From Bacteroidota bacterium (GTDB taxonomy: Bacteria; Bacteroidota; Ignavibacteria; Kapaibacteriales; HRBIN21): a stretch of DNA of 64,000 bases. The translations under genes were made by a program, and so were the position numbers. Below the pieces are notes generated by a model. That model saw nothing but the letters and a program-made list of their open reading frames with translations, was not told where the DNA came from and did not search any database. Each line of letters begins with the position of its first letter. The first letter of the stretch is position 1. This document shows positions 7,158 through 17,476 of this stretch, piece after piece. Location: positions 1 through 64,000 of the forward strand of contig JAUQPR010000008.1 of the NCBI GenBank assembly GCA_030550275.1, read 5' to 3'.

Positions 7158-10139
7158 ATGGGCAAGCACAAACTCTGGCAGAGCATCGAGGAAGTGCACG
7201 GGGAAGCACACGAGCCGAACGCTCCTGAGCCGCTTCTGGAGCAGCCCTTTAGCCGACGGCGCTTCATGGCGCTGCTCTCGGCGAGCATGGCACTGGCTGC
7301 CGGAAGCGCCGGCTGCCGTCGTCCGGACCACAAGCTCGTCCCCGCCGTTGCAGCGCCGGAGTACCAGATTCCAGGGCTGCCGCTCTTCTACACGACCACC
7401 TTCCAGCACAAGAACGCTGCCTTCGGGCTGCTGGTCAAGTGCCGCGAAGGGCGACCCATCAAGATCGAAGGCAACAACCTGCACCCCATCTCCGGAGGTG
7501 CCTCCACTGCGTATGCGCAAGCGAACCTGCTGACGCTGTACGATCCGGACCGCATTCGCCGGGTCCGTATGGGCAACACACTCCGAGTGCCGCTGGAGAC
7601 AGCTCTGACGCGCCTGGCAGAGGCGCTCAAGGAGGAAGCCGCTGCTGGACGGCTCTGCTACCTGTGCATCGAGGAGCACTGCTCGCCATCGTACGAGGCA
7701 CTGCTGAAGGCATTGCAAGCGGACCTCCCCTGGCTGCGGGTGGTCTTTATGCCCTCGTTCCTTGCAGAGCATGCTGCAGCACTCAATGCCCAGGTGCTCG
7801 GCATTGACGGGGAGATAGTGCCGAACCTGGAGCGGGCAGACCTCATCGTCACGGTCGAAGCCGATCCGCTGGGCATTGACCGGTACGCCCTGTGGCACAC
7901 GCGAAACTTTGCCGCGCGACGCCGTGTGCGTAGCCGCCAGGAGGCACGCATGAATCGGCTGGTTGCCATCGAGGCAATCATGAGCTTGACGGGGACGAAT
8001 GCCGATACCCGGCTGCGGATGCATCCGGCGGCTTTTGAGGGATTCCTGGCAGCGGTTCTGCGCGAGCTGGCGCGTCATCGCCCCGTCCCATCGGTGCTGG
8101 TGAACGCAGCAGCGCAGCTTCCTGCAGCCTATGCCGAACAGGCAGCGCAACTTGCCGAGGAGCTCCACCGTGCTGGCGAGCGTGCAGCAGTGCTTGTCGG
8201 AGGACACCTTGGGGAGCCACTCCATGCCCTGGCGCTGGCGATCAACCTGGCGCTCGGTAGTGTGGGGCAGGGGAGGGTGTTCGACCCTGCCTACGTCCTG
8301 CCCAACAGCCACCGGAAGCAGCCTGAACTGGAGCGCTTCCGCGAAGATCTGCGCGCCGGGAAAGTTGGAGCAGTGCTCTTCGCAAACGTCAATCCCGAAT
8401 ACACCGCCGATGCAGAGCTGCGCCAGCTCCTTGCCCGCGTTGGACGGAAGGCAGCGCTGTCGCTGTACCACGACGAAACCGCCCAAAGCTGCTGGATCCA
8501 CATCCCCGTTGCCCACCCCTTGGAGTCGTGGGGCGATGCGCTTGCCGTGGACGGGACACTCTCGGTGCAGCAGCCCCTGATCGCCCCGCTCAACGAAGGC
8601 ATCGGCTCGCTCCAGGATGTACTGCTCCAGCTCGCCAAAGTGCTTGCCCCAGAGCGGTGGTCTGAGGTGGAGAGCTACTACGACTTCGTCCGCCGGCACT
8701 GGCGCACCACCTACGGCGTGGACGATCAGCAGTGGGAGCAGATCCTGCGTGAGGGCATCTATCGGGTACAGCGCCCTGTGCCGCCTCTGCGGGTAGACCT
8801 CAACGCGCTCGCGCGTGCGATTCGCCCCTCGGGGCTGGACCGGAGCCGGTTGCTGCTCCTTGCGCTCCCGTCGTATGCGCTCTACGATGGCACCTACGCC
8901 AACTGTGGTTGGCTGCAGGAGTTGCCCGATCCCATCACCAAGCTCACATGGGACAATGTTGCAGCGATAAGCCCCGGCACTGCCCATCAGCTCGGGCTCA
9001 AGTCGGGCGATCTTGTCCGGCTACAGCAGGAGGATGGGGCGACCATCGAGCTGCCCGTATGGGTCCAGCCCGGCATGGCTGATGGGGTGGTGTTGACGAA
9101 CTTGGGCTATGGACGCACCGCCGGAGGCGAGGTCCTGCGCAACGTTGGGCAGAATGCATACCCGCTGCTGCGCTCCGGACACCTGGGGTACACAGCGGTT
9201 CAGCTCACCCCGTTGGGACGCCGCTACCCGTTAGCAACGACGCAGCGCTACTACCGGCTCCAAGGGCGCCCGATCGTGCAGCTTGCCAGCCTCGAGGAGT
9301 ACACCCGACCGGAGGGTCCCCAGTTCCACTCACCGGAGTTCCCTGGCTACCCCGGACCCGATGGACGGCGGATCCCACTCACCATAGTGCCTCCGTACGA
9401 GTACAAGGGACACCGCTGGTGGATGGTCGTTGACCTGAGCGCCTGCACGGGCTGTGGCGCCTGCGTAGTTGCTTGCCAAGCCGAAAACAACATCCCTGTG
9501 GTCGGCAAGGAGCAGGTCCTGCGCGGGCGGGAGATGCACTGGATCCGCATCGACCGCTACTACGTGGGGTCGGTGGAGAACCCGCGCGTTGTGCACCAGC
9601 CCATGCTGTGCCAGCACTGTGAGAACGCCCCCTGCGAGAATGTCTGCCCTGTGGCTGCCACTACCCACAGCCCCGAAGGACTCAACGAGATGACCTACAA
9701 CCGCTGCGTGGGGACGCGCTACTGCCTAAACAACTGCCCGTACAAGGTCCGCCGCTTCAACTTCCTCAACTACCACACCGACCAGCGCCCGCCGCTGGAG
9801 ATGCTCTTCAATCCCGATGTCACCGTGCGCATGCGCGGGGTGATGGAGAAATGCACCTTCTGCGTCCAGCGCATCAACGAAGCCAAGTACCATGCCAAGG
9901 ACGAAGGGCGCAGCCGCGTGCGCGACGGGGAAGTGCTCACCGCTTGCCAACAGGCATGCCCGGCGGGAGCCATCCTGTTCGGCGATGCCAACGATCCGGA
10001 GAGCCGCGTCAGTCAGCTCCGCCGCAGCGACCGCGCCTTTTCCGTCTTGGAGGAGCTCAACGTACGCCCCTCGATCACCTACTTGGCAAAGCTCTGGAAC
10101 GCACCGGTTGAGCAAGTGCACCAGCTCAGGGAATCCTGA
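7158..10139 (+). CDS. actB: Alternative complex III subunit B, fused molybdopterin-oxidoreductase-like and iron-sulfur protein
   Basis: ActB is the large peripheral electron-transfer subunit. The 993-residue protein starts with a twin-arginine signal (SRRRFM) and a following AGC that could be a lipobox. Residues to about 740 form the molybdopterin-oxidoreductase-like half, which in this family normally lacks the cofactor. From about 760 the ferredoxin-like half carries four cysteine groups, beginning [11 protein letters not shown], then [24 protein letters not shown] and CTFC...CQQAC, enough for several Fe-S clusters. The fused form is the usual arrangement in ActB. A GAAGGAG Shine-Dalgarno sequence stands before the ATG, and the stop overlaps actC by one base. 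Confidence 0.94.
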   Translation: MGKHKLWQSIEEVHGEAHEPNAPEPLLEQPFSRRRFMALLSASMALAAGSAGCRRPDHKLVPAVAAPEYQIPGLPLFYTTTFQHKNAAFGLLVKCREGRPIKIEGNNLHPISGGASTAYAQANLLTLYDPDRIRRVRMGNTLRVPLETALTRLAEALKEEAAAGRLCYLCIEEHCSPSYEALLKALQADLPWLRVVFMPSFLAEHAAALNAQVLGIDGEIVPNLERADLIVTVEADPLGIDRYALWHTRNFAARRRVRSRQEARMNRLVAIEAIMSLTGTNADTRLRMHPAAFEGFLAAVLRELARHRPVPSVLVNAAAQLPAAYAEQAAQLAEELHRAGERAAVLVGGHLGEPLHALALAINLALGSVGQGRVFDPAYVLPNSHRKQPELERFREDLRAGKVGAVLFANVNPEYTADAELRQLLARVGRKAALSLYHDETAQSCWIHIPVAHPLESWGDALAVDGTLSVQQPLIAPLNEGIGSLQDVLLQLAKVLAPERWSEVESYYDFVRRHWRTTYGVDDQQWEQILREGIYRVQRPVPPLRVDLNALARAIRPSGLDRSRLLLLALPSYALYDGTYANCGWLQELPDPITKLTWDNVAAISPGTAHQLGLKSGDLVRLQQEDGATIELPVWVQPGMADGVVLTNLGYGRTAGGEVLRNVGQNAYPLLRSGHLGYTAVQLTPLGRRYPLATTQRYYRLQGRPIVQLASLEEYTRPEGPQFHSPEFPGYPGPDGRRIPLTIVPPYEYKGHRWWMVVDLSACTGCGACVVACQAENNIPVVGKEQVLRGREMHWIRIDRYYVGSVENPRVVHQPMLCQHCENAPCENVCPVAATTHSPEGLNEMTYNRCVGTRYCLNNCPYKVRRFNFLNYHTDQRPPLEMLFNPDVTVRMRGVMEKCTFCVQRINEAKYHAKDEGRSRVRDGEVLTACQQACPAGAILFGDANDPESRVSQLRRSDRAFSVLEELNVRPSITYLAKLWNAPVEQVHQLRES

Positions 10140-11560
10140 TGCAGCCAGCAACTGCAACCGCAACGCACCCTGCTGCCGTCAACGGGGAACTCCAGCGCGA
10201 ACCACTCGTGCTGGGCAATCCCACGCTGCACGATGTCACCGAGACCATCGCCAGCATCGCCGTACGCCCTCCGACGTGGAAGTACTGGCTCACCCTTGCC
10301 ATCACAGCAACGGCTGCCGCGTGGGGCATCTTCGCCATTGGCTACACCATTGCCACGGGCATCGGCGTGTGGGGCTTGAATAACCCCGTTGCCTGGGGTT
10401 GGGATATCACCAACTTCGTCTGGTGGATCGGTATTGGGCACGCGGGAACGCTCATCTCTGCTATTCTGCACCTCTTCCGGCAGCGCTGGCGCACGGCAAT
10501 CAACCGTTCCGCCGAAGCCATGACCATCTTCGCCGTCATCTGCGCCGGGCTCTTCCCGCTCATCCACCTGGGGCGCCCGTGGTTTGCGTACTGGCTCTTC
10601 CCGTATCCGAACCAGATGCAAATGTGGATCAACTTCCGCTCGCCCCTGGTCTGGGATGTGTTCGCCGTGAGCACGTACCTGACCGTCTCGATCCTCTTCT
10701 GGTACCTGGGCTTGATTCCGGATTTGGCAACGCTGCGCAACTACGTCAAGCAGCGTATCCCCAAGGCGCTCTATACCTTCTTCAGCCTGGGGTGGGTTGG
10801 CTCGGTGCGCCACTGGCAGCATTACGAGATCGCCTACCTCATCCTGGCAGCAATCTCCACGCCGCTGGTGCTCTCGGTGCACAGCGTGGTGTCGTTCGAT
10901 TTCGCCGTCTCGATCCTGCCAGGCTGGCATACGACAATCTTCCCGCCCTACTTCGTCGCCGGAGCAATCTTCTCCGGGTTCGCCATGGTGCTCACGCTGG
11001 TCCTCATCATGCGCTGGGTGCTGAACCTGGAGAACTACATCACGCTCAAGCACATTGACAACATGAACCGTATCCTGCTCGCCACGGGCATGATGGTGGG
11101 CTACGCGTACGCGATGGAGTTCTTCATCGCCATGTACAGCGGCAACGAGTACGAGCGCTACGCCTTTCTCAACCGCGCCTTTGGACCCTACGGCTGGGCA
11201 TACTGGGCGATGGTGTTCTGCAATGTCGCCGTGCCGCAGCTCTTCTGGTCTGCCCGACTGCGCCGGAATGTGCTCGTCACCTTCATCGCCTCCATCTTGG
11301 TCAATATCGGGATGTGGCTGGAGCGCTTCGTTATCATCGTTACTTCGCTGCATCGGGATTTCCTGCCCTCCAGTTGGGACTACTACGCCCCGACGTGGGT
11401 GGAGGTGTCCATCTACATCGGGACGCTGGGCATCTTCTTCACGCTCTTCCTGCTGTTTGCCAAGTACGTTCCGGTGATTGCCATTGCGGAGACCAAGGCA
11501 ATTCTCCCAGGCGCACAGCCTGAGCATCATGTCGTAGCAGAAGCGGCGGCATCGCGATGA
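10139..11560 (+). CDS. actC: Alternative complex III subunit C, NrfD/PsrC-like quinol-binding membrane protein
   Basis: ActC is the main integral membrane subunit that takes part in quinol oxidation. The 473-residue protein has about ten hydrophobic helices and segments typical of the NrfD family, including [18 protein letters not shown] and [10 protein letters not shown] near the C-terminus. Its start overlaps the actB stop (TGATG) and its stop overlaps actD (ATGA), so translation is likely coupled. The N-terminus has about 45 soluble residues before the first helix. Confidence 0.94.
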   Translation: MQPATATATHPAAVNGELQREPLVLGNPTLHDVTETIASIAVRPPTWKYWLTLAITATAAAWGIFAIGYTIATGIGVWGLNNPVAWGWDITNFVWWIGIGHAGTLISAILHLFRQRWRTAINRSAEAMTIFAVICAGLFPLIHLGRPWFAYWLFPYPNQMQMWINFRSPLVWDVFAVSTYLTVSILFWYLGLIPDLATLRNYVKQRIPKALYTFFSLGWVGSVRHWQHYEIAYLILAAISTPLVLSVHSVVSFDFAVSILPGWHTTIFPPYFVAGAIFSGFAMVLTLVLIMRWVLNLENYITLKHIDNMNRILLATGMMVGYAYAMEFFIAMYSGNEYERYAFLNRAFGPYGWAYWAMVFCNVAVPQLFWSARLRRNVLVTFIASILVNIGMWLERFVIIVTSLHRDFLPSSWDYYAPTWVEVSIYIGTLGIFFTLFLLFAKYVPVIAIAETKAILPGAQPEHHVVAEAAASR

Positions 11561-12096
11561 TGGCGCGTCCACGACCATTGGCAGTGATGGGGAACTTCTC
11601 CGATCCGAACACGCTGCTTTCCGCCGTGCGCGCGGTTCGGGAAGCCGGATACACGGACTTCGATGTCTACACGCCGTATCCTGTCCACGGCTTGGAACAG
11701 GCAATGGGCTTGCGCCGCAGTAAGCTCCCCTATATCTCCTTTGCCGGCGGAGCGTTGGGGTTGACCACAGCGCTGTTGCTGCAGTGGTGGACCGGGGCGG
11801 TGGACTATCCGCTCAACATCGGCGGCAAGCCCTTCTTTGCCTGGGAGTTCTCGGTTCCGGTGGACTTCGAGCTGACGGTCCTCTTCACCGCATTTGCAAC
11901 GGTGTTTGGATTCCTGGCGCTGTGCCGTCTGCCGCGCTGGTACTCCGATTACCAGCACGACGCCGGCTTCCGAGCCGCTACCGATGATACCTTCGTGCTG
12001 AGCATCCACGCAACCGACCCTCAATTCCAGCTCGAGCGAGCGCAGGAGCTGCTGCGCTCCTTGGGGGCAGAGGATGTGCGATTGGTTGAAGCATAA
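11557..12096 (+). CDS. actD: Alternative complex III subunit D (DUF3341)
   Basis: The 179-residue product matches ActD: an N-terminal soluble domain ([21 protein letters not shown], then [16 protein letters not shown]), two membrane helices around residues 65 and 105, and a short C-terminal soluble part. It packs beside ActC in known complexes. Two ATG codons in a row give a one-residue uncertainty in the start. The gene overlaps actC by four bases. Confidence 0.92.
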   Translation: MMARPRPLAVMGNFSDPNTLLSAVRAVREAGYTDFDVYTPYPVHGLEQAMGLRRSKLPYISFAGGALGLTTALLLQWWTGAVDYPLNIGGKPFFAWEFSVPVDFELTVLFTAFATVFGFLALCRLPRWYSDYQHDAGFRAATDDTFVLSIHATDPQFQLERAQELLRSLGAEDVRLVEA

Positions 12097-12106
12097 AGAG
12101 GTTGCC

Positions 12107-12757
12107 ATGCGGCGACTGCGATGGTGGCATATCCCGTTGGGAATTGCAGCGGTGGCGTTCGCTGTCTTCTGGGTCCTGGTGCTCTCCGGGCAGAAGACCT
12201 GGTTCTCCGAGCAGCCCCCGCTGATGATTATCCCCGACATGGACGACCAGTTCCGCGTCGATCCGCAGGAGGCGAGCCGCTTTTTTGCTGACCGCCGCTC
12301 CTTCCGGACACCGCCGGAGCATACCGTCCCACGCAATGCCTCCGCCTATCCGTTTGGGCAGGCAGATGTTGCCGAAGCCGAGAAGCGCTTTCCCACAGCT
12401 CCCATCCCAGCCACTCCGTTCGTGCTGGCGCTGGGGAAGAACCGGTATGAGGCGTTCTGCCAGCCCTGCCACGGTCCGGAGGGGAAGGGCGATGGCACCA
12501 TTGTCCAGCGAGGGTTCGTGCAGCCGCCGGACCTGACCCGCCCCGAGGCACGCGCCTACAGCGACGGGCGGATCTTCCACGTTATCAGCGCTGGGCAGAA
12601 CATCATGCCGTCGTACGCAGGCAAATTAACCGAGCCCGAGCGCTGGGCAATCGTGCACTACATCCGCAAACTGCAGCAGTCTGCAATGACTGCAGCAGCA
12701 GTGCCTGCCGGCGCAGGCGCTCTCTCGCAGGTGAACAAACGGGGAGAGGGGCAATGA
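12107..12757 (+). CDS. actE: Alternative complex III subunit E, monoheme cytochrome c
   Basis: ActE carries electrons out of the complex. The 216-residue protein has an N-terminal hydrophobic segment and a single heme c site, CQPCHGPEGKGDG, near residue 122. A late IMPSYAGKL segment provides the likely methionine ligand. The middle contains the RTPPEHTVPRNASAYPF stretch common in ActE. The ATG at 12107 follows actD by ten bases, and the stop overlaps actF (ATGA). Confidence 0.92.
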   Translation: MRRLRWWHIPLGIAAVAFAVFWVLVLSGQKTWFSEQPPLMIIPDMDDQFRVDPQEASRFFADRRSFRTPPEHTVPRNASAYPFGQADVAEAEKRFPTAPIPATPFVLALGKNRYEAFCQPCHGPEGKGDGTIVQRGFVQPPDLTRPEARAYSDGRIFHVISAGQNIMPSYAGKLTEPERWAIVHYIRKLQQSAMTAAAVPAGAGALSQVNKRGEGQ

Positions 12758-13950
12758 GCCACGGAAACAACTTCGAGCTCACCGCGCCAACGCTGCGGGG
12801 AACTCCCGTCGTGCGCACACTCCGCCGCGCAGCACTCCTGCTCCTGGCGATAGGAGCCCTTGGCGCTGTTGTGACCGCGCTGAGCGCTCCACACCGGCTG
12901 GCAGCGAACTACCTGGTGGGGGTGGCGTTCCTGCTGAATATCGCAGCGACGGCGACCTTCTTCTCTGCGCTGCTCTTTCTGGTCCACGCAGGCTGGAGCG
13001 CTTCAGTGCGTCGGCTGGGGGAGTTTGTGGCGGGATTGCTCCCTTGGGTGCTCCTGGGGCTGCTGCCCATCATCGTTGTGCCGGGGAGCTTCTACCACTG
13101 GACCCATGAGCTGCACACGGATGCGCTGATTGCCCAGAAGAGCTGGTACCTTGACCCCTGGTTCTTCCGCGCACGGCTTGTGCTCTACGCGCTGCTGTGG
13201 CTGGGGATGTACCGATTCGTCATTGGGAACTCGCTCCGGCAAGATGAAGCAGAGGACTACGCCCCCACACTCCGCAACGTTCGCAGCGCCGGCGTCTGGG
13301 TGCTCATCTACGCGCTGAGCTTCACCTTCGCCGCTGTGGACCTCCTCATGACGTTGGAGGCGCACTGGTACAGCACCATCTTCGGCGTGTACATCTTTGC
13401 CGGCTCCTTTGTGGCAACGCTGGGGGTGATCACACTCCTGGCGGTTGTGCTCCGCGAGCAGGGCTACCTGCGTGACTTCATCACCGTTGAACGCTACCAC
13501 GACCTGGGCAAACTCGTGTTCGCCTTCAGCATCTTCTGGGCATACATTGCGTTCTCGCAGTACATGCTCATCTGGTACGGCAACCTGCCCGAGGAGACGG
13601 TCTACTTCCTCAAGCGCATGGGCAGGGCAGAGTGGCAATGGATAGGCATTGTGCTGCCGATTGTGCGCTTTGCGCTGCCGTTTGCCCTGCTGCTGCGTCG
13701 GGATGCAAAGCGGAATCCCGCAATCTTGCTGACGGCTTCCACCATCGTTGTGCTCGGGCACTACTTGGACCTTGCCTGGATTGTCCTGCCGGCGTTCGGT
13801 CGGGATGGGCTCGGGTGGCAGGAGGTTGCCATCTTTGCCGGATTTGTGGGGATTGGCGCAGGCATGCTGAGCTTCCAACTGGAGCGTGCGCCCGCCGTAG
13901 CAGTGCGAGACCCGTACCTGCGGGAATCTCTGGAGACGACCTCCGGATAG
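12754..13950 (+). CDS. actF: Alternative complex III subunit F, NrfD-like membrane protein
   Basis: ActF is a second, NrfD-like integral membrane subunit. The 398-residue protein has about ten predicted helices. WYSTIFGVYIFAGSFVATLG and the FSQYMLIWYGNLPEET segment are recognisable family signatures. It overlaps actE by four bases and ends the act series. I see no separate actG, a small subunit that is variable among complexes. No cytochrome oxidase genes follow, unlike in many related genomes. Confidence 0.92.
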   Translation: MSHGNNFELTAPTLRGTPVVRTLRRAALLLLAIGALGAVVTALSAPHRLAANYLVGVAFLLNIAATATFFSALLFLVHAGWSASVRRLGEFVAGLLPWVLLGLLPIIVVPGSFYHWTHELHTDALIAQKSWYLDPWFFRARLVLYALLWLGMYRFVIGNSLRQDEAEDYAPTLRNVRSAGVWVLIYALSFTFAAVDLLMTLEAHWYSTIFGVYIFAGSFVATLGVITLLAVVLREQGYLRDFITVERYHDLGKLVFAFSIFWAYIAFSQYMLIWYGNLPEETVYFLKRMGRAEWQWIGIVLPIVRFALPFALLLRRDAKRNPAILLTASTIVVLGHYLDLAWIVLPAFGRDGLGWQEVAIFAGFVGIGAGMLSFQLERAPAVAVRDPYLRESLETTSG

Positions 13951-13954
13951 CCGG

Positions 13955-14998
13955 ATGTCCTGGGAGCGCGTTCTGACAGGGGTTCTGGTGGTTGCCGCCG
14001 CCGGAGCTGTCGGATGGCTGCTGGAGCAGGGCGTGCGCTGGAGCCTGCAGTGGCTGATTCGCCGCCTGGAGGGAAGCTGGGTGGAGCTCTTCCGCAAAGC
14101 GCTGCGCGGGCTCCTCACCGCCACCGGCGTGCTCGTGGGGATACTCTGGTTGCTGGAGTGGCTGGCAGTAGGGGACCCCTGGCGGCACCGAGTGCACCAA
14201 GCGCTGCTCGTTCTCGGCGTCTTGGTTGGAGCGGTCTTCGTCTATCGCCTCGCCGTCGGCACTGTCAAGAAGCTTCTTCACCAGCCAGAGAGCGGGATTC
14301 CGGCGGTCTCTATCATCGCAAACCTTGTGCGGCTTGGAGTTCTCCTGGTTGCTGCGCTGGTTGTTCTGCAGGTTCTGGGAATCCCCATCACACCTGCGCT
14401 GACGGCACTGGGCATTGGCGGTCTTGCCGTTGCCTTGGCGCTGCAGGACACGCTGTCAAACCTCTTTGCCGGTCTGCAAATCCTGGCAGCTCGGCAGATC
14501 CGCCCCGGAGACTTTGTGCGGCTGGACAACGGCGACGAAGGCGTGGTGCAAGACATCAGCTGGCGCAACACGCTCGTGGTGACCCTGGCGGGCAACACCG
14601 TAATCATTCCAAACTCACGGCTGGCGAATACGGTCGTGCTCAACTACCAGATTCCGCAGCCGAGCCTCTCAGTGCTGGTTCCAGTGCAGGTTGCCTACAC
14701 AAGCGATCTGGAACGGGTCGAACGCATCACGCTGGAGGTTGCCCGGACTGTCCAACAGGAGGTGAATGGAGCCGTGCGCGAGTTTGAGCCGTTGCTTCGG
14801 TACCAGAGCTTCGGCGAATCGGGGATCAACTTCACGGTCATCCTGCGCGCGGAGGACTTCAGCAGCGTTGCATTGCTGCGGCACGAACTCATCAAGCGCT
14901 TGTATCGCCGGTACCGCGAGGAAGGTATCGAGATTCCGTTCCCACACCGTCGGCTCGAAGGGAGCCTCTCTGTGCAGCTTCCGCCCAAAGGAGCGTAG
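13955..14998 (+). CDS. MscS-family mechanosensitive ion channel
   Basis: Small-conductance mechanosensitive channels open under membrane tension to release solutes during osmotic downshock. The 347-residue protein has four or so N-terminal hydrophobic segments. The pore-helix region follows (LTALGIGGLAVALALQDTLSN), then the beta domain (RPGDFVRLDNGDEGVVQDISW, TVIIPNSRLANTVVLN) and an alpha/beta C-terminus ending near EGIEIPFPHR. All are standard MscS elements. It lies four bases after actF and may share its transcript, though no functional link is known. Confidence 0.9.
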   Translation: MSWERVLTGVLVVAAAGAVGWLLEQGVRWSLQWLIRRLEGSWVELFRKALRGLLTATGVLVGILWLLEWLAVGDPWRHRVHQALLVLGVLVGAVFVYRLAVGTVKKLLHQPESGIPAVSIIANLVRLGVLLVAALVVLQVLGIPITPALTALGIGGLAVALALQDTLSNLFAGLQILAARQIRPGDFVRLDNGDEGVVQDISWRNTLVVTLAGNTVIIPNSRLANTVVLNYQIPQPSLSVLVPVQVAYTSDLERVERITLEVARTVQQEVNGAVREFEPLLRYQSFGESGINFTVILRAEDFSSVALLRHELIKRLYRRYREEGIEIPFPHRRLEGSLSVQLPPKGA

Positions 14999-15064
14999 AC
15001 GCTGGGGGCGTCCGCAGGGGTGCACGATAAGGGACATTATGTAAACCAAGCTCCCTTGCCCCAG

Positions 15065-15970
15065 CTACGGAGCTCGCAGCAGCAGCAGCTGTTGCTCTCC
15101 CACGACGAGCAGCGTCAGCGGCGCTGCTGGACAGAGCTCCTGCAGAAGTGTTCCGCTCTCCAGCAAACGCCCATCAAGGCTGTAGAGCCGGTACGGGGTT
15201 CCGATGCCTACTCCGAGCTGTTCAACCCGAACGCAGGAAGCAACCAGCACACGGGAGGCTTTCGGCACATCCTCTCTCTCTGGCACTACGGTCGAAGAGC
15301 TTATGGGCTGCAGGAAACGCGCCCCCACGGCGTCCAGATCGAAGCCGCTCAGCGTTGGGTCCCAGAAGGGATGCCACGGACGCTCCTTGAGCCACCAGGT
15401 CAGGTCTCGAATCCGAATGTAGCGGACGCTGTCTACACCGAGCAGAGCCAGGTCGAACCAATCTCCGCCGGCGGATGTGGGGTCCAGCGGATCAGCCGCT
15501 CCATTCGTCGGGGTTCGTCCCGCGCAACCCTCCAGCGTGAGCGTGTCCCATGGGAATTCCAGCCACTGTTCCCCATCCCGACTGACAGCAACGAGAGCGG
15601 GTTCGGCAAAAACCTTGCCCGTTATCGGGCTGAAGAAGGCGTTCTCGAAGATGACGAAGTCCGGTCCCGGTCCATCGCGCAGCAGCATACCTTTAAAGCC
15701 AACGATGATCTCTCCGCCCAGTCCCAGCGAGCAAATCTGCTCTGGTGATGCCGAGGGGCGGTCGGGACGGGCACTGGAGTCCGGCGGTCCGAAGATATTG
15801 CGCGGGAAGTACGCACTGTCCTGCCCGAAGTTCTGTCCCGTGCCGGGGTGAAAGGCGTAGACGGTGTCAATCCAGCCGGAACGGTACGGCTGCGCCTGGA
15901 GCCAAAGAGCCGCAATGCAGCCCACCGCCACCACGAAGAACCCGCATCGCCTAATTTCGCAGCTACGCAA
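15065..15970 (-). CDS. Exported protein of unknown function with possible type IX sorting C-terminus
   Basis: I recognise no enzyme family. The protein has a hydrophobic N-terminal signal (about residues 11-25, ending WLQAQ) and a central region reading GGEIIVGFKGMLL and DFVIFENAFF. These occur in secreted calcium-binding or adhesion-like proteins of this phylum. The C-terminus contains YRLYSLDGRLLESG followed by a hydrophobic strand near the end, resembling a type A type IX sorting domain. The start is uncertain: the TTG at 15970 gives a basic n-region and is chosen, while a GTG some 40 bases further in would leave a very short signal. It converges on mscS and diverges from the DUF6580 gene. 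Confidence 0.6.
   Translation of the reverse strand: MRSCEIRRCGFFVVAVGCIAALWLQAQPYRSGWIDTVYAFHPGTGQNFGQDSAYFPRNIFGPPDSSARPDRPSASPEQICSLGLGGEIIVGFKGMLLRDGPGPDFVIFENAFFSPITGKVFAEPALVAVSRDGEQWLEFPWDTLTLEGCAGRTPTNGAADPLDPTSAGGDWFDLALLGVDSVRYIRIRDLTWWLKERPWHPFWDPTLSGFDLDAVGARFLQPISSSTVVPEREDVPKASRVLVASCVRVEQLGVGIGTPYRLYSLDGRLLESGTLLQELCPAAPLTLLVVGEQQLLLLRAP
15953..15960 (+). promoter_or_regulatory. Promoter -7-like element TAATTTCG before the DUF6580 gene
   Basis: The octamer matches TA-N2-TTTG at seven of eight positions and lies 41 bases before the plus-strand start at 16002. It falls inside the first codons of the divergent minus-strand gene, so the two transcripts would overlap there. Confidence 0.4.
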
Positions 15971-16001
15971 GCGGTCACACCCTGCAGGCAGGAAGCGCGA
16001 C

Positions 16002-16577
16002 ATGGAACGGAGTAGGTCTGAAGTGCACCGGCTCACCGTCATCATCGGGCTTATCCTTGCGGCAGCCATTACGCGGTTGCTCCCACACCCACCGAATATG
16101 ACGCCGGTGACCGCAGTCTCCTTGTTCGGCGGTGCATTGCTGCCGTCGCCTTGGCGCTTTGCCCTCCCGCTACTGGTCATGGGGCTGAGCGATGTTGCTC
16201 TAGGACTCCGCGCGGGCGACTGGAGCATCGCCTTCCACCCCACGCTGCCGGTAGTCTACGCAACGTTCCTTGCGATTGCGCTGGGAGGCGGGGCGTTTCT
16301 CCGGCGGCGGTTAACGTTGGGGCGGACCCTCGGTGCGGCGTTTGCTGGCTCGGTGCTATTCTTCATTACGACAAACTTCGCCGTCTGGGCACTGACCGAG
16401 CTTTATCCTCCGACGCTGGAGGGCTTGGTTGCGTGCTACGTTGCAGCGCTTCCCTTCTTTCGGAACTCGCTGCTCGGGGATATCGGGTACACGGTACTGC
16501 TCTTTGGGCTGTACAGCGCTGGTGCGAGGGTATGGAAGTACGAGCTGCTGCCGCGCCAAATTGTGCAGCGGGATTAG
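16002..16577 (+). CDS. DUF6580 family integral membrane protein
   Basis: The 191-residue product has about five hydrophobic helices and the pattern RLLPHPPNMTPVTAVSLFGGA near the N-terminus, then LPLLVMGLSDVALG and LPFFRNSLLGDIGYTVLLFG. These match a membrane family common in this phylum (DUF6580) that looks like substrate-binding S components of ECF vitamin transporters. Substrate is unknown and no ECF ATPase genes are nearby. The ATG at 16002 begins the first clear charged leader and helix. The stop codon overlaps the opposite-strand gene's stop by three bases. Confidence 0.72.
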   Translation: MERSRSEVHRLTVIIGLILAAAITRLLPHPPNMTPVTAVSLFGGALLPSPWRFALPLLVMGLSDVALGLRAGDWSIAFHPTLPVVYATFLAIALGGGAFLRRRLTLGRTLGAAFAGSVLFFITTNFAVWALTELYPPTLEGLVACYVAALPFFRNSLLGDIGYTVLLFGLYSAGARVWKYELLPRQIVQRD

Positions 16578-17005
16578 TCTGCCGAAGCAGCTGCACGGCG
16601 ATTGGTGAGGAAGCGCACGAAGGTAGAGATTGCCTTGAGGACGGCTGCGAGTACGGCGGTTGTCTCCTCCAGTGGGCGTGCCAGGCGCCTGTAGACGCGC
16701 TCCTCGACGGACTCGATACGCTGTGCGATCCGCTCCATCGTTGTCACGAATCGCCCTGCTGAGGCAACCGCCGGCTCAGCATCGCGGAGTGTCTTCTCCA
16801 AACGCTGTCCCGTCGCGGTCCACACCTCCAGTGCCGGAAGCAGCAGACGGCGAAGCTCTCCAATCAAGCGGAGCCCCTCCTCCACCCCAAGGCTGACCGC
16901 CACCACCGCCTTACGGAGCTGTAGCAGCAACGCAATGAAGGCGATGCCGATGGCAACGATGACCGCTGCCACGACGACCAGCAGTACCACCAGCCACCAC
17001 TCCAT
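16574..17005 (-). CDS. DUF948-like single-span membrane protein
   Basis: The 143-residue product has one N-terminal membrane helix (residues 4-28) and a long amphipathic helical region with heptad-like spacing. This resembles the DUF948 family often found next to YtxH proteins. Function is unknown; the family is associated with stress response and cell envelope in Firmicutes. It follows the YtxH gene by 18 bases on the same strand, so the two are probably one unit with kdsC upstream. Confidence 0.65.
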   Translation of the reverse strand: MEWWLVVLLVVVAAVIVAIGIAFIALLLQLRKAVVAVSLGVEEGLRLIGELRRLLLPALEVWTATGQRLEKTLRDAEPAVASAGRFVTTMERIAQRIESVEERVYRRLARPLEETTAVLAAVLKAISTFVRFLTNRRAAASAD

Positions 17006-17023
17006 GGGAACTTCTCCGGCTGC

Positions 17024-17476
17024 TCAGCCTTGTGTCTGGGAGTCCTCTTCTTCAGACGTGGACTCACGAGCGGAGCCGAGCTCCTGCTCGAATGCTTCAG
17101 CGCTTGCCTTTGCTGCCCGCTGGACGCGCTGCACTGTTGTTTGGATGCTTTCCCGCACCGCAGCCGTCCGAGACTTGGCTTCCTGAATTGCGCGCTCTGC
17201 TCCTTCAATCAAGGCTTCGGCTTGACGCTGGGCGCTCTGCACGATCTCATCGGCGCGCTGGCGAGCCTCGTTGAGGGTCTGTTCTGCTTCGCTGCCCAAC
17301 TCCTCAAAGTAGCGGCGCGCTCTGGTGTAGAGCTCCTCGGAGCGCTGGCTGATATCCCGCCGCAGCTCCCGACCGCTCTTGGGGGCGAACAGGAGTGCCA
17401 ACACCGCTCCAACCACCCCACCGACGACCGCACCAACGAGGAATCCCTTGGCGTAGGAATGCTCACGCTCGCTCAT
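17024..17476 (-). CDS. YtxH domain protein
   Basis: The 150-residue protein begins with a glycine-rich hydrophobic segment followed by [13 protein letters not shown], the YtxH (PF12732) signature. A long charged helix and an acidic tail follow. Such proteins are small membrane-anchored factors of unknown role, seen in general stress operons. The ATG at 17476 is preferred over an upstream TTG because a GGAG sequence stands at the right distance before it. The start overlaps the kdsC stop by 14 bases. Confidence 0.8.
   Translation of the reverse strand: MSEREHSYAKGFLVGAVVGGVVGAVLALLFAPKSGRELRRDISQRSEELYTRARRYFEELGSEAEQTLNEARQRADEIVQSAQRQAEALIEGAERAIQEAKSRTAAVRESIQTTVQRVQRAAKASAEAFEQELGSARESTSEEEDSQTQG

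Noticed and set aside
6954-8987. A 677-codon open frame on the minus strand antisense to actB
   Set aside because: It lies opposite a certain gene, has no recognisable domain, and its composition is that of a complementary-strand shadow in GC-rich DNA.
10079-11704. A 541-codon open frame on the minus strand antisense to actC
   Set aside because: Same reason; it covers actC and its neighbours completely and shows no family motif.
14998-15012. Terminator hairpin after mscS
   Set aside because: Only a five-base GC stem with a TGGGG loop and no T run.
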